Source of the DNA: Chitinophagaceae bacterium
Lineage (GTDB): Bacteria; Bacteroidota; Bacteroidia; Chitinophagales; REEL01
Reading direction: 5' to 3'
Length of the DNA stretch: 53,794 nucleotides
Assembly (NCBI GenBank): GCA_007695095.1
Contig: REEL01000113.1
Coordinates: 1 to 53,794 of the forward strand
Position 1 is the stretch's first letter; every line of letters starts with the position of its first letter. The notes under the pieces were generated by a model. That model was given only the letters and a program-made list of their open reading frames with translations. It was not told the origin of the DNA and did not search any database. The position numbers were made by a program, and so were the translations under genes. This document shows, piece by piece, positions 18,662-29,143 of the stretch.

Positions 18662-20002
18662 TTATCTTTCTTTTTCAAACAGTAAGCGTGCTCCTTTTGC
18701 TGCAGAAACCAATCTGCCATTTTCAACTATTAAGTTACCATTTACGAAAACTTTATCTATAGAGTTGGAGAAGGTGTATCCCTCTAAAGGACTCCAATTA
18801 CATTTATAATGTAAACTGTTTTTTTTAACCATAGTTTTATGCATACTATCTACCAAAACTAAGTCAGCAGCAAAGCCCTCCTTTATAAACCCTCTGTCTT
18901 TAAGTCGAAATGCTATTGCAGGATTATGAGACATCCATTGGACTAATTGCTCTATTGAAATTTCTCCTTTGTCCACATATTCCAACATCATCAACAAACT
19001 ATGTTGTACTAAAGGCAAACCGGAAGGAGCTGAGAGATATGGATTTTCTTTTTCTTCAATTGTATGTGGAGCATGATCTGTGGCAACCACATCAATCCTG
19101 CCGGACTTTAAGGCTGCCCAAACTCCCTGCTGATGCTTTTTGCTTTTAATAGCCGGATTACACTTTATTCTGGCACCTGATTCTTCATAATAGGAACTGT
19201 CGAACCACAAATGATGCACACAAGCCTCTGCTGTAATTCTCTTTTTTTCCAAAGCTAATGAATTATCAAATAGAAAAGTTTCGTCTTCAGTTGATATATG
19301 CAATACATGCAATCTGGCACCCCATTTTTTGGCAAGCTCCACCGCTTTAGAAGAAGATTTCAAACATGCATCTACAGAACGAATCTCAGGATGCATATGA
19401 AAGGGAATATCCTCTCTGTAATCTCGAATAGCCTTTTCAGTATTAGCACGAATAATCGCTTCGTCTTCACAATGCGTTGCTATTAAACCGGGCCATTTTG
19501 AAAAAATAGCTTCGAGAGTTTTGGAATCATCAACAAGCATATTCCCGGTTGATGAACCCATAAAAACTTTTAACCCACATACATTTTCCGTTGAAATTCT
19601 CAATGTCTCTTCTATATTTTCATTGGAAGCTCCAAAATAAAAACTGTAATTTGCCGGGGAACAAGCTGATGCAATTGCATATTTTTCCTCTAAAAGCTTT
19701 GCAGTAGTCGCCGGAGGACTAGTATTTGGCATTTCCATAAAAGAAGTAGTCCCGCCTATAACAGCTGCAATCGATTCAGTTGCAATTTCAGCTTTATGAG
19801 TTAAACCCGGCTCCCGAAAATGTACCTGATCATCAATTACTCCGGGTATTAAATATTTACCTTCGGCGAGAATTTCAGTTACTTTAAAGTTTGGGTTTAA
19901 AGAAGTATCAACCTTTTCAATAATCCCGTTTTTTATCAAAAGGTCACCTTCAAAGTTTTTTCCTTCATTTACTATTCTTGCATTTCGTATTAGGTAACTC
20001 AT
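18662..20002 (-). CDS. pyrC: Dihydroorotase (Bacteroidota type)
   Basis: This catalyses interconversion of carbamoyl-aspartate and dihydroorotate in pyrimidine synthesis. The 446-residue protein has the metal-site segment DDQVHFREPG (~56-65), in which the usual first His of the HxH motif is Gln; to my knowledge this is the normal Bacteroidota form, not damage. Later motifs include HCEDE, LHVLHIST and ATDHAPH. I chose the ATG at 20002, since the ATG at 20026 adds eight residues before the conserved MSYLIRNARIV start. It stands alone. Together with pyrG in this window it represents pyrimidine synthesis, but the two are not linked. Confidence 0.93.
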   Translation of the reverse strand: MSYLIRNARIVNEGKNFEGDLLIKNGIIEKVDTSLNPNFKVTEILAEGKYLIPGVIDDQVHFREPGLTHKAEIATESIAAVIGGTTSFMEMPNTSPPATTAKLLEEKYAIASACSPANYSFYFGASNENIEETLRISTENVCGLKVFMGSSTGNMLVDDSKTLEAIFSKWPGLIATHCEDEAIIRANTEKAIRDYREDIPFHMHPEIRSVDACLKSSSKAVELAKKWGARLHVLHISTEDETFLFDNSLALEKKRITAEACVHHLWFDSSYYEESGARIKCNPAIKSKKHQQGVWAALKSGRIDVVATDHAPHTIEEKENPYLSAPSGLPLVQHSLLMMLEYVDKGEISIEQLVQWMSHNPAIAFRLKDRGFIKEGFAADLVLVDSMHKTMVKKNSLHYKCNWSPLEGYTFSNSIDKVFVNGNLIVENGRLVSAAKGARLLFEKER

Positions 20003-20084
20003 AGTTTTTTTATTTCTGGATAGCAAAAATGTTATTTTTTTACTTTAATCAATCAATATAAAGGAATATTTATAAACATTACCT

Positions 20085-20092
20085 TAATTTTG
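20085..20092 (+). promoter_or_regulatory. Possible -7 box for the 20164 lipoprotein gene
   Basis: TAATTTTG matches TAnnTTTG exactly, 71 bp before the chosen ATG. There is no matching -33 TTG. The spacing would leave a leader of about 65 nt. Confidence 0.3.
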
Positions 20093-20163
20093 TTGTCATT
20101 ATGTCGGTTCTCATCTTTAATAAGTATGGGGTACTTTATTTGCACAAAAAAATACTTTTTTTC

Positions 20164-20694
20164 ATGAAATTTTTCACTTCTTACAAAAGAATTCAATTCG
20201 TTTCTGTTATACTTTTTACTCTTTACTTAAGTAGCTGTACCTACAAAGATGGTTTATTTCCACAAAAAGATAAAGAAGGCAAATTTGAAATAAGTATTCC
20301 TGATTTTATGTCTTCAACGAATCGGTTGAGCGAAGAAAGTAATTTTCAATACCAGAACAGATACCGCACAATTTACATGGTAATTGTTGATGAAAAAAAA
20401 AGTGATTCAAACCATTCCTTCTCTTCTTTTACAGAAGAAAATATACAGATTTTTGAAAATTCAGTTGATAGTCTGTTGACTGACTCTATATTTAACTTAG
20501 AAATTAATGGCCTAAATGCAAAACAATATAAAGCAGATGCTTTAATTACGGGCGAAGGTTTTTATTATTCACTTACATTTATTGAAAGTGAAACTGATTT
20601 TTATCAAATCGCTAAATGGACTAATCATAAAAGAAAGAAAGATTATGAGTCTCTTTTTGATGAAATGGCTCTTACTTTCAGAATATTAAATTAA
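20164..20694 (+). CDS. Lipoprotein of unknown function
   Basis: The 176-residue protein starts at the ATG at 20164, which gives a compact signal peptide with lipobox LYLSSC; the longer frame from 20101 would add 21 residues before it. The mature part is about 155 residues with mixed helix/strand character and segments like P-D-F-M-S-S and Y-Y-S-L-T-F. It resembles small PsbP/DUF1795-like lipoproteins only loosely. Function unknown. Confidence 0.75.
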   Translation: MKFFTSYKRIQFVSVILFTLYLSSCTYKDGLFPQKDKEGKFEISIPDFMSSTNRLSEESNFQYQNRYRTIYMVIVDEKKSDSNHSFSSFTEENIQIFENSVDSLLTDSIFNLEINGLNAKQYKADALITGEGFYYSLTFIESETDFYQIAKWTNHKRKKDYESLFDEMALTFRILN

Positions 20695-20724
20695 CTTAGT
20701 GCGATAAATTAATCTTAATTAACA

Positions 20725-21429
20725 ATGCAAGGGCAACCGCTTTTTTCTACCTTTCACAAAAGCACCCTCTTCTTACTCATAGTTAGTTTGTTACACCTCA
20801 GCGGTGCAATTTTAGAATCTGAAGTAAGCCGATATCTCACCAAACCTCTTTTAATGCCGATTTTAATTTTCGGCTTCTATTTTTCACTTACAAAACCATT
20901 AAACAGATTCAGTCTATTTATTTTAGTCGGTTTAATTTTTTCCTGGTTTGGGGATTTATTCTTAATGTTTGAAGGTCCTTTATTCTTTATCAGTGGCCTG
21001 ATTTCATTTTTTATCACCCATATTCTCTATTGTATAGCTTTTTATCAGGATTGGAAAAATGATATAAGTACCACCCCTGTATATAAAAACCCTGCTCTTC
21101 TGCTCCCTTTTTTGATTTTCTACGGGCTGCTGATTTATGTGTTATTCCCATATCTGGATGAAATGCTCATTCCTGTTTTAGCTTATGGGTTTATTATTAC
21201 TCTTATGGCAGTATTTGCTTTAAACAGGAAGGGAGTCAGCACTTCTTTTAGTTTTACCTATATTTTTATTGGCAGCATTTTATTCATTATTTCAGACACT
21301 ATCATTGCTGTAAATAAGTTTTACACAGATGTATATTTAAGTGAGTTCTTTATAATGCTTACCTATATTTCTGCACAATTTTTTATCGTAAGCGGAAGCT
21401 TAAGGCAAAAACAAACAATTAAATTATAA
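20725..21429 (+). CDS. YhhN/TMEM86-family membrane protein (lysoplasmalogenase-like)
   Basis: The 234-residue protein is almost wholly hydrophobic, with about eight predicted membrane helices. The family signature is visible: S-W-x-G-D-L-F-L-M, F-x-x-G-L-x-S-F-x-x-T-H-x-x-Y, and a late D-T-x-x-A-x-N-K. Members of the family hydrolyse the vinyl ether bond of lysoplasmalogens. Whether this bacterium makes plasmalogens cannot be judged here, so the substrate is uncertain. The downstream alpha/beta hydrolase (8-29 bp on) may belong to the same lipid-related operon. Confidence 0.85.
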   Translation: MQGQPLFSTFHKSTLFLLIVSLLHLSGAILESEVSRYLTKPLLMPILIFGFYFSLTKPLNRFSLFILVGLIFSWFGDLFLMFEGPLFFISGLISFFITHILYCIAFYQDWKNDISTTPVYKNPALLLPFLIFYGLLIYVLFPYLDEMLIPVLAYGFIITLMAVFALNRKGVSTSFSFTYIFIGSILFIISDTIIAVNKFYTDVYLSEFFIMLTYISAQFFIVSGSLRQKQTIKL

Positions 21430-21458
21430 ATACGGGAGTGAATCTCCAATTAAAAAAT

Positions 21459-22406
21459 ATGATTAAAAATACCGAAAAAGAAATTGATGAATATTTTTTG
21501 CGCATTTCTAAGAAAATGCAAATGCCTCCACTTTATAAGTCTTTTGAAAAAGATGCCATAGAAGTTAACGGGGAAAAAATTCACTTAGACATTTTAAGAA
21601 AAGGAAAAGATAAACCTACTATCGTTTTTATTCCGGGAACGGCTATATATGCAATGGTATTTACGGAGCTTCTATACAAGCTGGGTGAGGCCGGCTTTAA
21701 TATTGTAGGGTTTGACCCCAGGGGTCATGGAAGAAGTGGCGGAAAGAGAGGCAGTTATACTATCACTCAATTAATTGATGACACTCTGGCCGTTACAGAA
21801 TATGCTAAAAAACACTTCAATAATGATATAAGTTTATTCGGAAGCAGTCAGGGAGGTATCGTTGCCTTTTATATTTCAGCTATGAATCTACCGGATATAA
21901 AAAGCGTTGTCTGTCAAAATTTTGCTGATTTAACGGCTCCTGATATTAAAAGACTTTCACGTTTTCCTAAGTTGGCCGGCGTAGCAGCTCCTATACTGCA
22001 AAAAGTGGCTAAAATTGCACCGGAATTGCCGGTTCCCATTAATTTATATCTTGATTTATCTAAAGAAAAATTAAAACATTTTGGAGATTTCGAGAAGTTT
22101 ATTGACCAGGACCCGCTATCAATTAAATCTATACGGTTAAAAGCTTTGGCTTCACTTACAAATACGCCCTTACCAAAACCCATAGAAGAAATCAGTACTC
22201 CTATAATGGTTATACAAGGAACTTCTGATTTGATTTTTCCTGTATCTTACACGCGTAAATTATTTAACAAACTAACTTGCAAAAAAAAGCTACACTTATA
22301 TCCTAAACTTCATCATGCCATGTTGGCAGAAAATGTAGATGAGGTGCTTCCTCCCATTATTGAATGGTTAAATGAAATTCATGAAGTAGACTCGAAGAAA
22401 TCTTAA
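21459..22406 (+). CDS. Alpha/beta hydrolase, monoacylglycerol-lipase-like
   Basis: This is a 315-residue hydrolase from the ATG at 21459; a GTG at 21438 would add seven residues. The fold is shown by the oxyanion strand (FIPGTAIYA), the GFDPRGHGRSGG loop, the nucleophile elbow GSSQGG (catalytic Ser), an acid in GTSDLIFP, and a terminal His in LHHAML. It most resembles lysophospholipase/monoglyceride lipase types. It is directly downstream of the YhhN-family gene, and its 3' end overlaps the next convergent gene by 4 bp. Confidence 0.9.
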   Translation: MIKNTEKEIDEYFLRISKKMQMPPLYKSFEKDAIEVNGEKIHLDILRKGKDKPTIVFIPGTAIYAMVFTELLYKLGEAGFNIVGFDPRGHGRSGGKRGSYTITQLIDDTLAVTEYAKKHFNNDISLFGSSQGGIVAFYISAMNLPDIKSVVCQNFADLTAPDIKRLSRFPKLAGVAAPILQKVAKIAPELPVPINLYLDLSKEKLKHFGDFEKFIDQDPLSIKSIRLKALASLTNTPLPKPIEEISTPIMVIQGTSDLIFPVSYTRKLFNKLTCKKKLHLYPKLHHAMLAENVDEVLPPIIEWLNEIHEVDSKKS

Positions 22407-23119
22407 TTTTTTTCAGTTAAATATTCAGCAATACTCCTTTTAGTTATTGGCAGGAAAGTTTCTTTTCTGGGAACAGCATATTTACTTTCAGCCACAAAGG
22501 TGCAGGGGTTAGGTAAATCCTTTTTATTTTTAATCAAATCGGATTTTATATACTCGTAAGTAAAATGAATTTTCCGGGGATAATTTGTGATATACTTTGT
22601 GTTTACCGATTCAAATTTTTCATGTTTATTTTCAATAAAACTTATTTGATATTGATATACATCTGTATGTTTTTCAGAAGGTTCATACAACAAGATATAT
22701 CCTTCCTTTTTGTATATGGGAACTAATCCTACAGGTTCGAGCATAATTCCGGACTGAAAGAATTCATAGATTTCTTTACCGTTATCAACGCCTTTTTGAA
22801 TTCTGGGAATGGCAAATTCAAGAATTTCTTCGAGAACAGAAATCACCTGGTCATCAGAAAAAGTGTTTTCATATACAAACTTCAGTTGATCAAAATCTAT
22901 TTTACGGGCAATTTTTGGAAAAGCCTCTTTCGTAATTTTTTTAGTTTCATCTAATGAAATTAAATCCCTGTAATGCTGAATCATATCAGCTAAAGCAGGA
23001 AATAATTTGTGCTCCTTAAAATGTTTTTCTACTGATTTTAAATAGGCCAGTAAGATGTATTTTTTATACTCAAAATCCATCCAACCATCTGTCAACCAAC
23101 TCTCGTTTAAGCTTTTCAT
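22403..23119 (-). CDS. Conserved Bacteroidota protein of unknown function
   Basis: The 238-residue soluble protein starts at the ATG at 23119, giving MKSLNESWLTDGWMDFEYKK; an upstream ATG at 23233 adds 38 residues of unlikely sequence. It has no signal peptide. The N-terminal half is helical with many aromatic residues; the C-terminal half has charged strands. Similar sequences beginning L-N-E-S-W-L-T-D-G-W are, from memory, common in Bacteroidota, without a described function. It overlaps the hydrolase gene by 4 bp and is divergent from groES. Confidence 0.8.
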   Translation of the reverse strand: MKSLNESWLTDGWMDFEYKKYILLAYLKSVEKHFKEHKLFPALADMIQHYRDLISLDETKKITKEAFPKIARKIDFDQLKFVYENTFSDDQVISVLEEILEFAIPRIQKGVDNGKEIYEFFQSGIMLEPVGLVPIYKKEGYILLYEPSEKHTDVYQYQISFIENKHEKFESVNTKYITNYPRKIHFTYEYIKSDLIKNKKDLPNPCTFVAESKYAVPRKETFLPITKRSIAEYLTEKN

Positions 23120-23257
23120 ATACCTGTAGTTTTTAGAAAAAGATGTTGTAAATATTTTATACGAAAGATATTCTACAAAGTTCTCTATGAAGTATAACGT
23201 TAAACTTGTGTAAAAATGACATACAATAAACAAGATTTAAAGCAAGGCTGATAAACA

Positions 23258-23301
23258 TTCTGCAATTTTGTCAGAAAAAATGAATTGGCATAGATAGTGA
23301 T
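23258..23301 (+). promoter_or_regulatory. Candidate groESL control region
   Basis: An inverted repeat TTCTG-N9-CAGAA (23258-23276) is followed by TTGGCA (23285-23290) and, ten bases on, GTGAT. The latter pair loosely resembles a -24/-12 (sigma-54 type) promoter, though the -12 half is poor. No CIRCE repeat (TTAGCACTC-N9-GAGTGCTAA) is present. The region lies 48-91 bp before the groES ATG. Confidence 0.4.
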
Positions 23302-23348
23302 AGGTCATGTTGAATACAATATTATTATACTCAAAAAACATAAGTATC

Positions 23349-23633
23349 ATGTCAGAAAAAGCATTATCTATCAAGCCATTGGCAGACAGGATTGTTATTA
23401 AACCGGCTGAGGCCGAGGAGACCACAAAGAGTGGTATCATTATACCTGATTCAGCTAAAGAAAAGCCTCAAAAAGGCAAAGTAGTAGCTGTAGGAAACGG
23501 AAAGAAAGATGAGCCTGTAACTCTAAAAGTAGGCGATCAGGTTTTGTATGGCAAATATGCAGGTACAGAAATTACTGTTGAAGGTGAAGATTTTCTTATC
23601 ATGAGAGAGTCTGATGTATTTGCAGTAGTTTAA
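23349..23633 (+). CDS. groES: Co-chaperonin GroES
   Basis: The 94-residue lid protein closes the GroEL cavity. It starts at the ATG at 23349 ([19 protein letters not shown]); an in-frame ATG at 23307 would add 14 residues with no homology. The mobile loop (~residues 17-33: [16 protein letters not shown]) and the G[12 protein letters not shown] strand are intact. The length equals the usual ~95. It is followed 30 bp later by groEL in the normal operon. Confidence 0.98.
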   Translation: MSEKALSIKPLADRIVIKPAEAEETTKSGIIIPDSAKEKPQKGKVVAVGNGKKDEPVTLKVGDQVLYGKYAGTEITVEGEDFLIMRESDVFAVV

Positions 23634-25313
<1,680 letters not shown>

Positions 25314-25335
25314 CCCCAACCAGCCTTATATAATT

Positions 25336-25374
25336 AAAAAAAGCCTTTCACATTTTTGTGAAAGGCTTTTTTTT
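25336..25374 (+). terminator. groESL intrinsic terminator
   Basis: A 16-bp stem (core GCCTTTCAC/GTGAAAGGC) with a six-base T-rich loop and a T run lies 23 bp after the groEL stop. Confidence 0.92.
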
Positions 25375-25514
25375 GTTAAGCTATATTATTAAACATTATA
25401 AAACGAATTGATTGAACTATCTACCTAACAAATTTTAGTGCCTCAGATTTTTTTATATTTAACATTTATAACCTTAACTTCGTGTTAATATTTAGATAAC
25501 ATTAACTTAAGAAT

Positions 25515-26207
25515 TTGCTTCGATTTCTGTTCTTAACTATTTTATTAAATTCTGTAAGCATCATCTTTCTTAAAGCAGATGATGTTGTAAACACAAATTT
25601 CTTTCCCGGAATACGTGTATCTAAAGAGCTAAATAAAAATTTAGATTTTACTTTTAGATTCAGAAGTTTACAAAGCATTAGTGAACATAAAAAAACTGAA
25701 AGTAATTTTGATTACAGGCTGATTTATAATGATTTTTTCGGTTCTGTAAACTATAATTTTACTGAAAATTTAAATTTTACCATAGGTTTAACATATCGCC
25801 CTGTACATAAATCTGAAAATTTAATATTTCCCACCAAATCCATCGGTTATTCACATAAATCAGGTAAGCTGGAATTCCAACATAGACTGAAAGCAGACTA
25901 TTTTTTTACCGGAAAATTGAAAAATGATCTAAACCGTTTTAGATATAGATTTCGTATAAGCTATCCATTTTCACAAAATACCGAAATAAACTCACCGGAT
26001 TTAATAATAATTCTGGAGCCCATGTACTATTGGAATAGGAAGGCATCCTTTTTTATTGAAAATAGATTTTTCACAGGAGTTTCTTACCGGATAAATCCAA
26101 ATCACAATATTTTCAGTGGAGTAGAATATCGCAGCCGATTTGATGAAAACTCTATATTTTTCAATAATCGCCTCTTTCTAATCTTCCAATGGCAAATAAA
26201 TTTCTAG
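25515..26207 (+). CDS. DUF2490-family outer-membrane beta-barrel protein
   Basis: The 230-residue protein starts at a TTG codon (25515), preceded by an A-rich leader. A signal peptide (~1-21) is followed by alternating polar/hydrophobic strands rich in Phe, Tyr and Arg. It ends in a Phe (FQWQINF), as outer-membrane barrels do. The motif pattern N-x-F-x-x-G-x-R-x-S-K-E-L fits DUF2490, a family with no established function. It is monocistronic. Confidence 0.75.
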   Translation: MLRFLFLTILLNSVSIIFLKADDVVNTNFFPGIRVSKELNKNLDFTFRFRSLQSISEHKKTESNFDYRLIYNDFFGSVNYNFTENLNFTIGLTYRPVHKSENLIFPTKSIGYSHKSGKLEFQHRLKADYFFTGKLKNDLNRFRYRFRISYPFSQNTEINSPDLIIILEPMYYWNRKASFFIENRFFTGVSYRINPNHNIFSGVEYRSRFDENSIFFNNRLFLIFQWQINF

Positions 26208-26229
26208 TTACACACTTTCCGGTCTTTAA

Positions 26230-27423
26230 TTATCTTTTGATATATGGCTTTTTATTAAGTAAATACCAGTGATAAAAGTTTACTAATTGTTTTGACTCTT
26301 CTTCCCAATTCATTTCTTCCATGAATTTTTTATAACCATTTTGAGCATAGCGCAACCTCAACTCAGGTGAAGAGGTCAATTCACTTAATGCTTCTGAAAT
26401 TGTAGAAACATCTCTTTTTAAAACAGAAATTCCATTTTCACTTAAATCCATAAAACGTTCAGATTCCGGAAGGCCAACATCAAAAACCGCCATAGAGGAT
26501 GCAAAATAATTAAATAGCTTTATAGACGGGCCACCTAAAACATTATTTAAATCCGGTGTTTTAAAAATCAACCCTACGTTAGCTTCTGACAGAGCTTGGG
26601 GCACTTTTTCATAATTCAACCAACCCGTTTCTGTGATGTTTTTTTCAAGCTTATACTTTTCTATGTACTCATTCAGGTACTCTTTTTCCTCTCCGGATGT
26701 TTCACCTATTATTATAAGTTCAACTTCATTGCCCTTGTTTAAAACCTCAATAAAAGCTGCAAGCATTTCTTTTAACCCTCTGTTAAAGGGTATCAATCCT
26801 TCATGAGCAAGTACTGTTTTTTCGAAATTTTTCTTTTCCGGAGGAAAGTTAAAGTATTTTTTTTGCGGATAGTTGTAAATAACTTTCACTTTCATATCCG
26901 GATTCTGCTTCATCAGGTGCCCTCTTGTCATAGGGTTAGCCGTAATCATATATTGTAACTTTGGCAATAACAGCAATTTAATTAAGCTTTCTTTCCTTTT
27001 TGTTCCTAACCAGCTTTCATGCATGTCAAACACCAGCTTAGCATTTTGTAAACGGCTAACCACTTTTTGTCCTAAAAAAGCCGATGAAGGTTCATGGGCA
27101 TGATACACATCCGCATTTAGCTCCAGTGCTTTTTCAATAAACTTACTTGAAAAACTATCCCGAAAGCCTTTAAATAAAAACAAATCCAGTTTACTTTCAA
27201 CAAAGGGGACTCCTATTATTTTAACCCCTTGAATCTCAATCATTTCTTCCCCGCCGGGATTTAAAAGTTGCTTTTTACCCATATCCCACATGCCCCCGTC
27301 AGGTTCTGCCCGGCAAAGTATATACACATCAAAACCGGCTTCTTTTAAAGAACAAGCTTCCTTATAAAAAATCCGGTCATCTTTTGGTGAATGTTCCAGC
27401 GTAAGCATACAAACTTTTGCCAT
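26230..27423 (-). CDS. Glycosyltransferase family 4-like protein
   Basis: The 397-residue GT-B enzyme transfers a sugar from a nucleotide donor to an unknown acceptor. The N-terminal half holds D-D-R-I-F-Y-K-E-A and the HAHEPSS segment; the C-terminal half has a glycosyltransferase group 1 domain with N-x-G-L-I-F-K and a late G-P-S-I-K-L-F-N-Y-F motif around residues 295-305, near the usual nucleotide-sugar site. There is no membrane helix. It starts 1 bp after the GMC oxidoreductase stop, suggesting one transcript. It may act in capsule or surface glycan synthesis. Confidence 0.88.
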   Translation of the reverse strand: MAKVCMLTLEHSPKDDRIFYKEACSLKEAGFDVYILCRAEPDGGMWDMGKKQLLNPGGEEMIEIQGVKIIGVPFVESKLDLFLFKGFRDSFSSKFIEKALELNADVYHAHEPSSAFLGQKVVSRLQNAKLVFDMHESWLGTKRKESLIKLLLLPKLQYMITANPMTRGHLMKQNPDMKVKVIYNYPQKKYFNFPPEKKNFEKTVLAHEGLIPFNRGLKEMLAAFIEVLNKGNEVELIIIGETSGEEKEYLNEYIEKYKLEKNITETGWLNYEKVPQALSEANVGLIFKTPDLNNVLGGPSIKLFNYFASSMAVFDVGLPESERFMDLSENGISVLKRDVSTISEALSELTSSPELRLRYAQNGYKKFMEEMNWEEESKQLVNFYHWYLLNKKPYIKR

Positions 27424-27424
27424 T

Positions 27425-29023
27425 TTACTGAATTTTCCATTGTTTCTTAATGATATCAGCTCCTTTCTCCCCTATCATAATAGATGGTGCATTTGTATTT
27501 CCTCGCGTTACGGAAGGCATAACAGAAGCATCTACTACTCTCAGATTTTCTATACCGTAAACTTTCAACTCCTGATTGGTAACTCCTGTTTCTTCTGTAC
27601 CCATACGACAACTTCCTACAGGATGGTAAAGAGCTTCTGTGTTGGCCTTAATATACTCTTTTATTTCATCTATATCAGTCAATTCTTTTTCGGGCATAAA
27701 ATATGCCTGCTTATAGGGTTTTAATGGTTCGGCATTCATAATCTTTTGAGATAAGCTGAATCCCGCAGTTAATTTTTCCAGGTCAGTCTCATCTGCAAAA
27801 ATATTTGGATTGATAAGGGGTTTTTCATCCGGGTCAGATGATTTCAAAGCTACATTCCCTCTGCTTTTGGGTTTCACAAGTATAGTACCGAGAGAAAATC
27901 CGTTACCGGGTGGTCTGGTAAAACCATGATTCACAAAAAATACGGGACCAAAATGATATTGTATATCCGGTGCTGCAAGATTTTTATCCGTTCGCCAATA
28001 TCCTCCGCCTTCTGCTAAAATACTTGTTAAAGCTCCTTTCCTGTAAAATATATATTTTAGAAAATTTGATAAATTTTCAGCTGTGTCCAATGTTATGTTC
28101 TTATTGCACCTGTATATAAGGGGAACAACCGGATGATCCTGTAAATGTTGACCAACAGCCGGCAAATCATGTATACATTCTATTCCCAGATTTTTTAATG
28201 TATTTCCCCCTCCAATTCCTGACAGCATTAAGATTTGAGGGCTATTAAAAGCTCCGGCCGATAAAACAATCTCTTTCTCTGCAAAAAACTCCTGTATTCC
28301 GTTTTTTAAAGCTACTTTAACCCCAACTGCCTTTTTATTCTCTATCAATATTTTCAACACTTTTGCTCCGGTAAGTATAGTCAGGTTTTCTCTGTTTTTT
28401 ATCGGTTGTAAATAAGCTTTTGAAGGACTGCTTCTGACTCCATTAAGTTGAGTACATTGAAAAATACCTGAACATTCTTGTTCACATCCGGTATTAAAAT
28501 TATCTACATTCTTCAACCCATTTGCCTGAGCTGCTTCCAGATATTTATAAGTAAGTTCGTTGGGGTCTGATAAATTACAAACCTGTAAGGGGCCATTTTT
28601 CCCTATATTCTCACCATTCAGATCCTTATTGTTTTCAGCTTTTTTAAAAAAAGGCAAGACCTTCTCATAACTCCAATTCGTATTCCCTTCGGCGGCCCAT
28701 TCATTGTAGTCTTCCTTATGACCACGAATATAAATCATAGCATTAATGCTTCCGGAACCACCAAGTACTTTTCCTCTGGGAACGTATAATTTTCTGTTAT
28801 TTAAAAAAGGTTGAGCTATGGTCTCATAGTCCCAGTCGAGTGAAGTTTTAAACGTTTTAAAAAAAGCAGCCGGTACTTTCAGTTTCCAGTTGGTGTCTTT
28901 TTTTCCCGCCTCTAAAAGTAATACCCTGATATTCTTATTCTCGCTTAATCTGGCTGCAACAACGCATCCCGAAGAGCCTCCACCTATTACTATAAAATCA
29001 TACTTTTTCTGCACTTTATTCAA
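27425..29023 (-). CDS. GMC-family FAD oxidoreductase (choline dehydrogenase-like)
   Basis: The 532-residue flavoenzyme oxidises an alcohol, substrate unknown. It has the N-terminal FAD-binding IVIGGGSSGCVVAARLSE (~11-28), the first GMC signature around GGSGSINAMIYIRGH (~87-101), and the C-terminal catalytic HPVGSCRMG (His near residue 465) followed by N-T-N-A-P-S-I-M-I-G-E-K. This arrangement is closest to choline dehydrogenase/BetA, but no betaine genes are adjacent. It is the first gene of a pair with the glycosyltransferase. Confidence 0.92.
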   Translation of the reverse strand: MNKVQKKYDFIVIGGGSSGCVVAARLSENKNIRVLLLEAGKKDTNWKLKVPAAFFKTFKTSLDWDYETIAQPFLNNRKLYVPRGKVLGGSGSINAMIYIRGHKEDYNEWAAEGNTNWSYEKVLPFFKKAENNKDLNGENIGKNGPLQVCNLSDPNELTYKYLEAAQANGLKNVDNFNTGCEQECSGIFQCTQLNGVRSSPSKAYLQPIKNRENLTILTGAKVLKILIENKKAVGVKVALKNGIQEFFAEKEIVLSAGAFNSPQILMLSGIGGGNTLKNLGIECIHDLPAVGQHLQDHPVVPLIYRCNKNITLDTAENLSNFLKYIFYRKGALTSILAEGGGYWRTDKNLAAPDIQYHFGPVFFVNHGFTRPPGNGFSLGTILVKPKSRGNVALKSSDPDEKPLINPNIFADETDLEKLTAGFSLSQKIMNAEPLKPYKQAYFMPEKELTDIDEIKEYIKANTEALYHPVGSCRMGTEETGVTNQELKVYGIENLRVVDASVMPSVTRGNTNAPSIMIGEKGADIIKKQWKIQ

Positions 29024-29143
29024 TTTAAAAGTAAAGTTAAAAATCAGCAGAAATTAACTGTTATAATAATCAGTTAATTGTATAAATTTTAGTTTCTCTA
29101 AATGAAAAGGCAAGAAATAATGGTAAAAATCTTCAATTGGAGC

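Noticed and set aside
18662-20002. Loss of the first metal-binding His in dihydroorotase
   Set aside because: Gln in place of the first His of HxH is, as I recall, the standard form in Bacteroidota dihydroorotases, so it is not evidence of inactivation.
23237-23440. Minus-strand open frame over the groES 5' region
   Set aside because: It overlaps the groES start and its control region antisense, and has no recognisable family.
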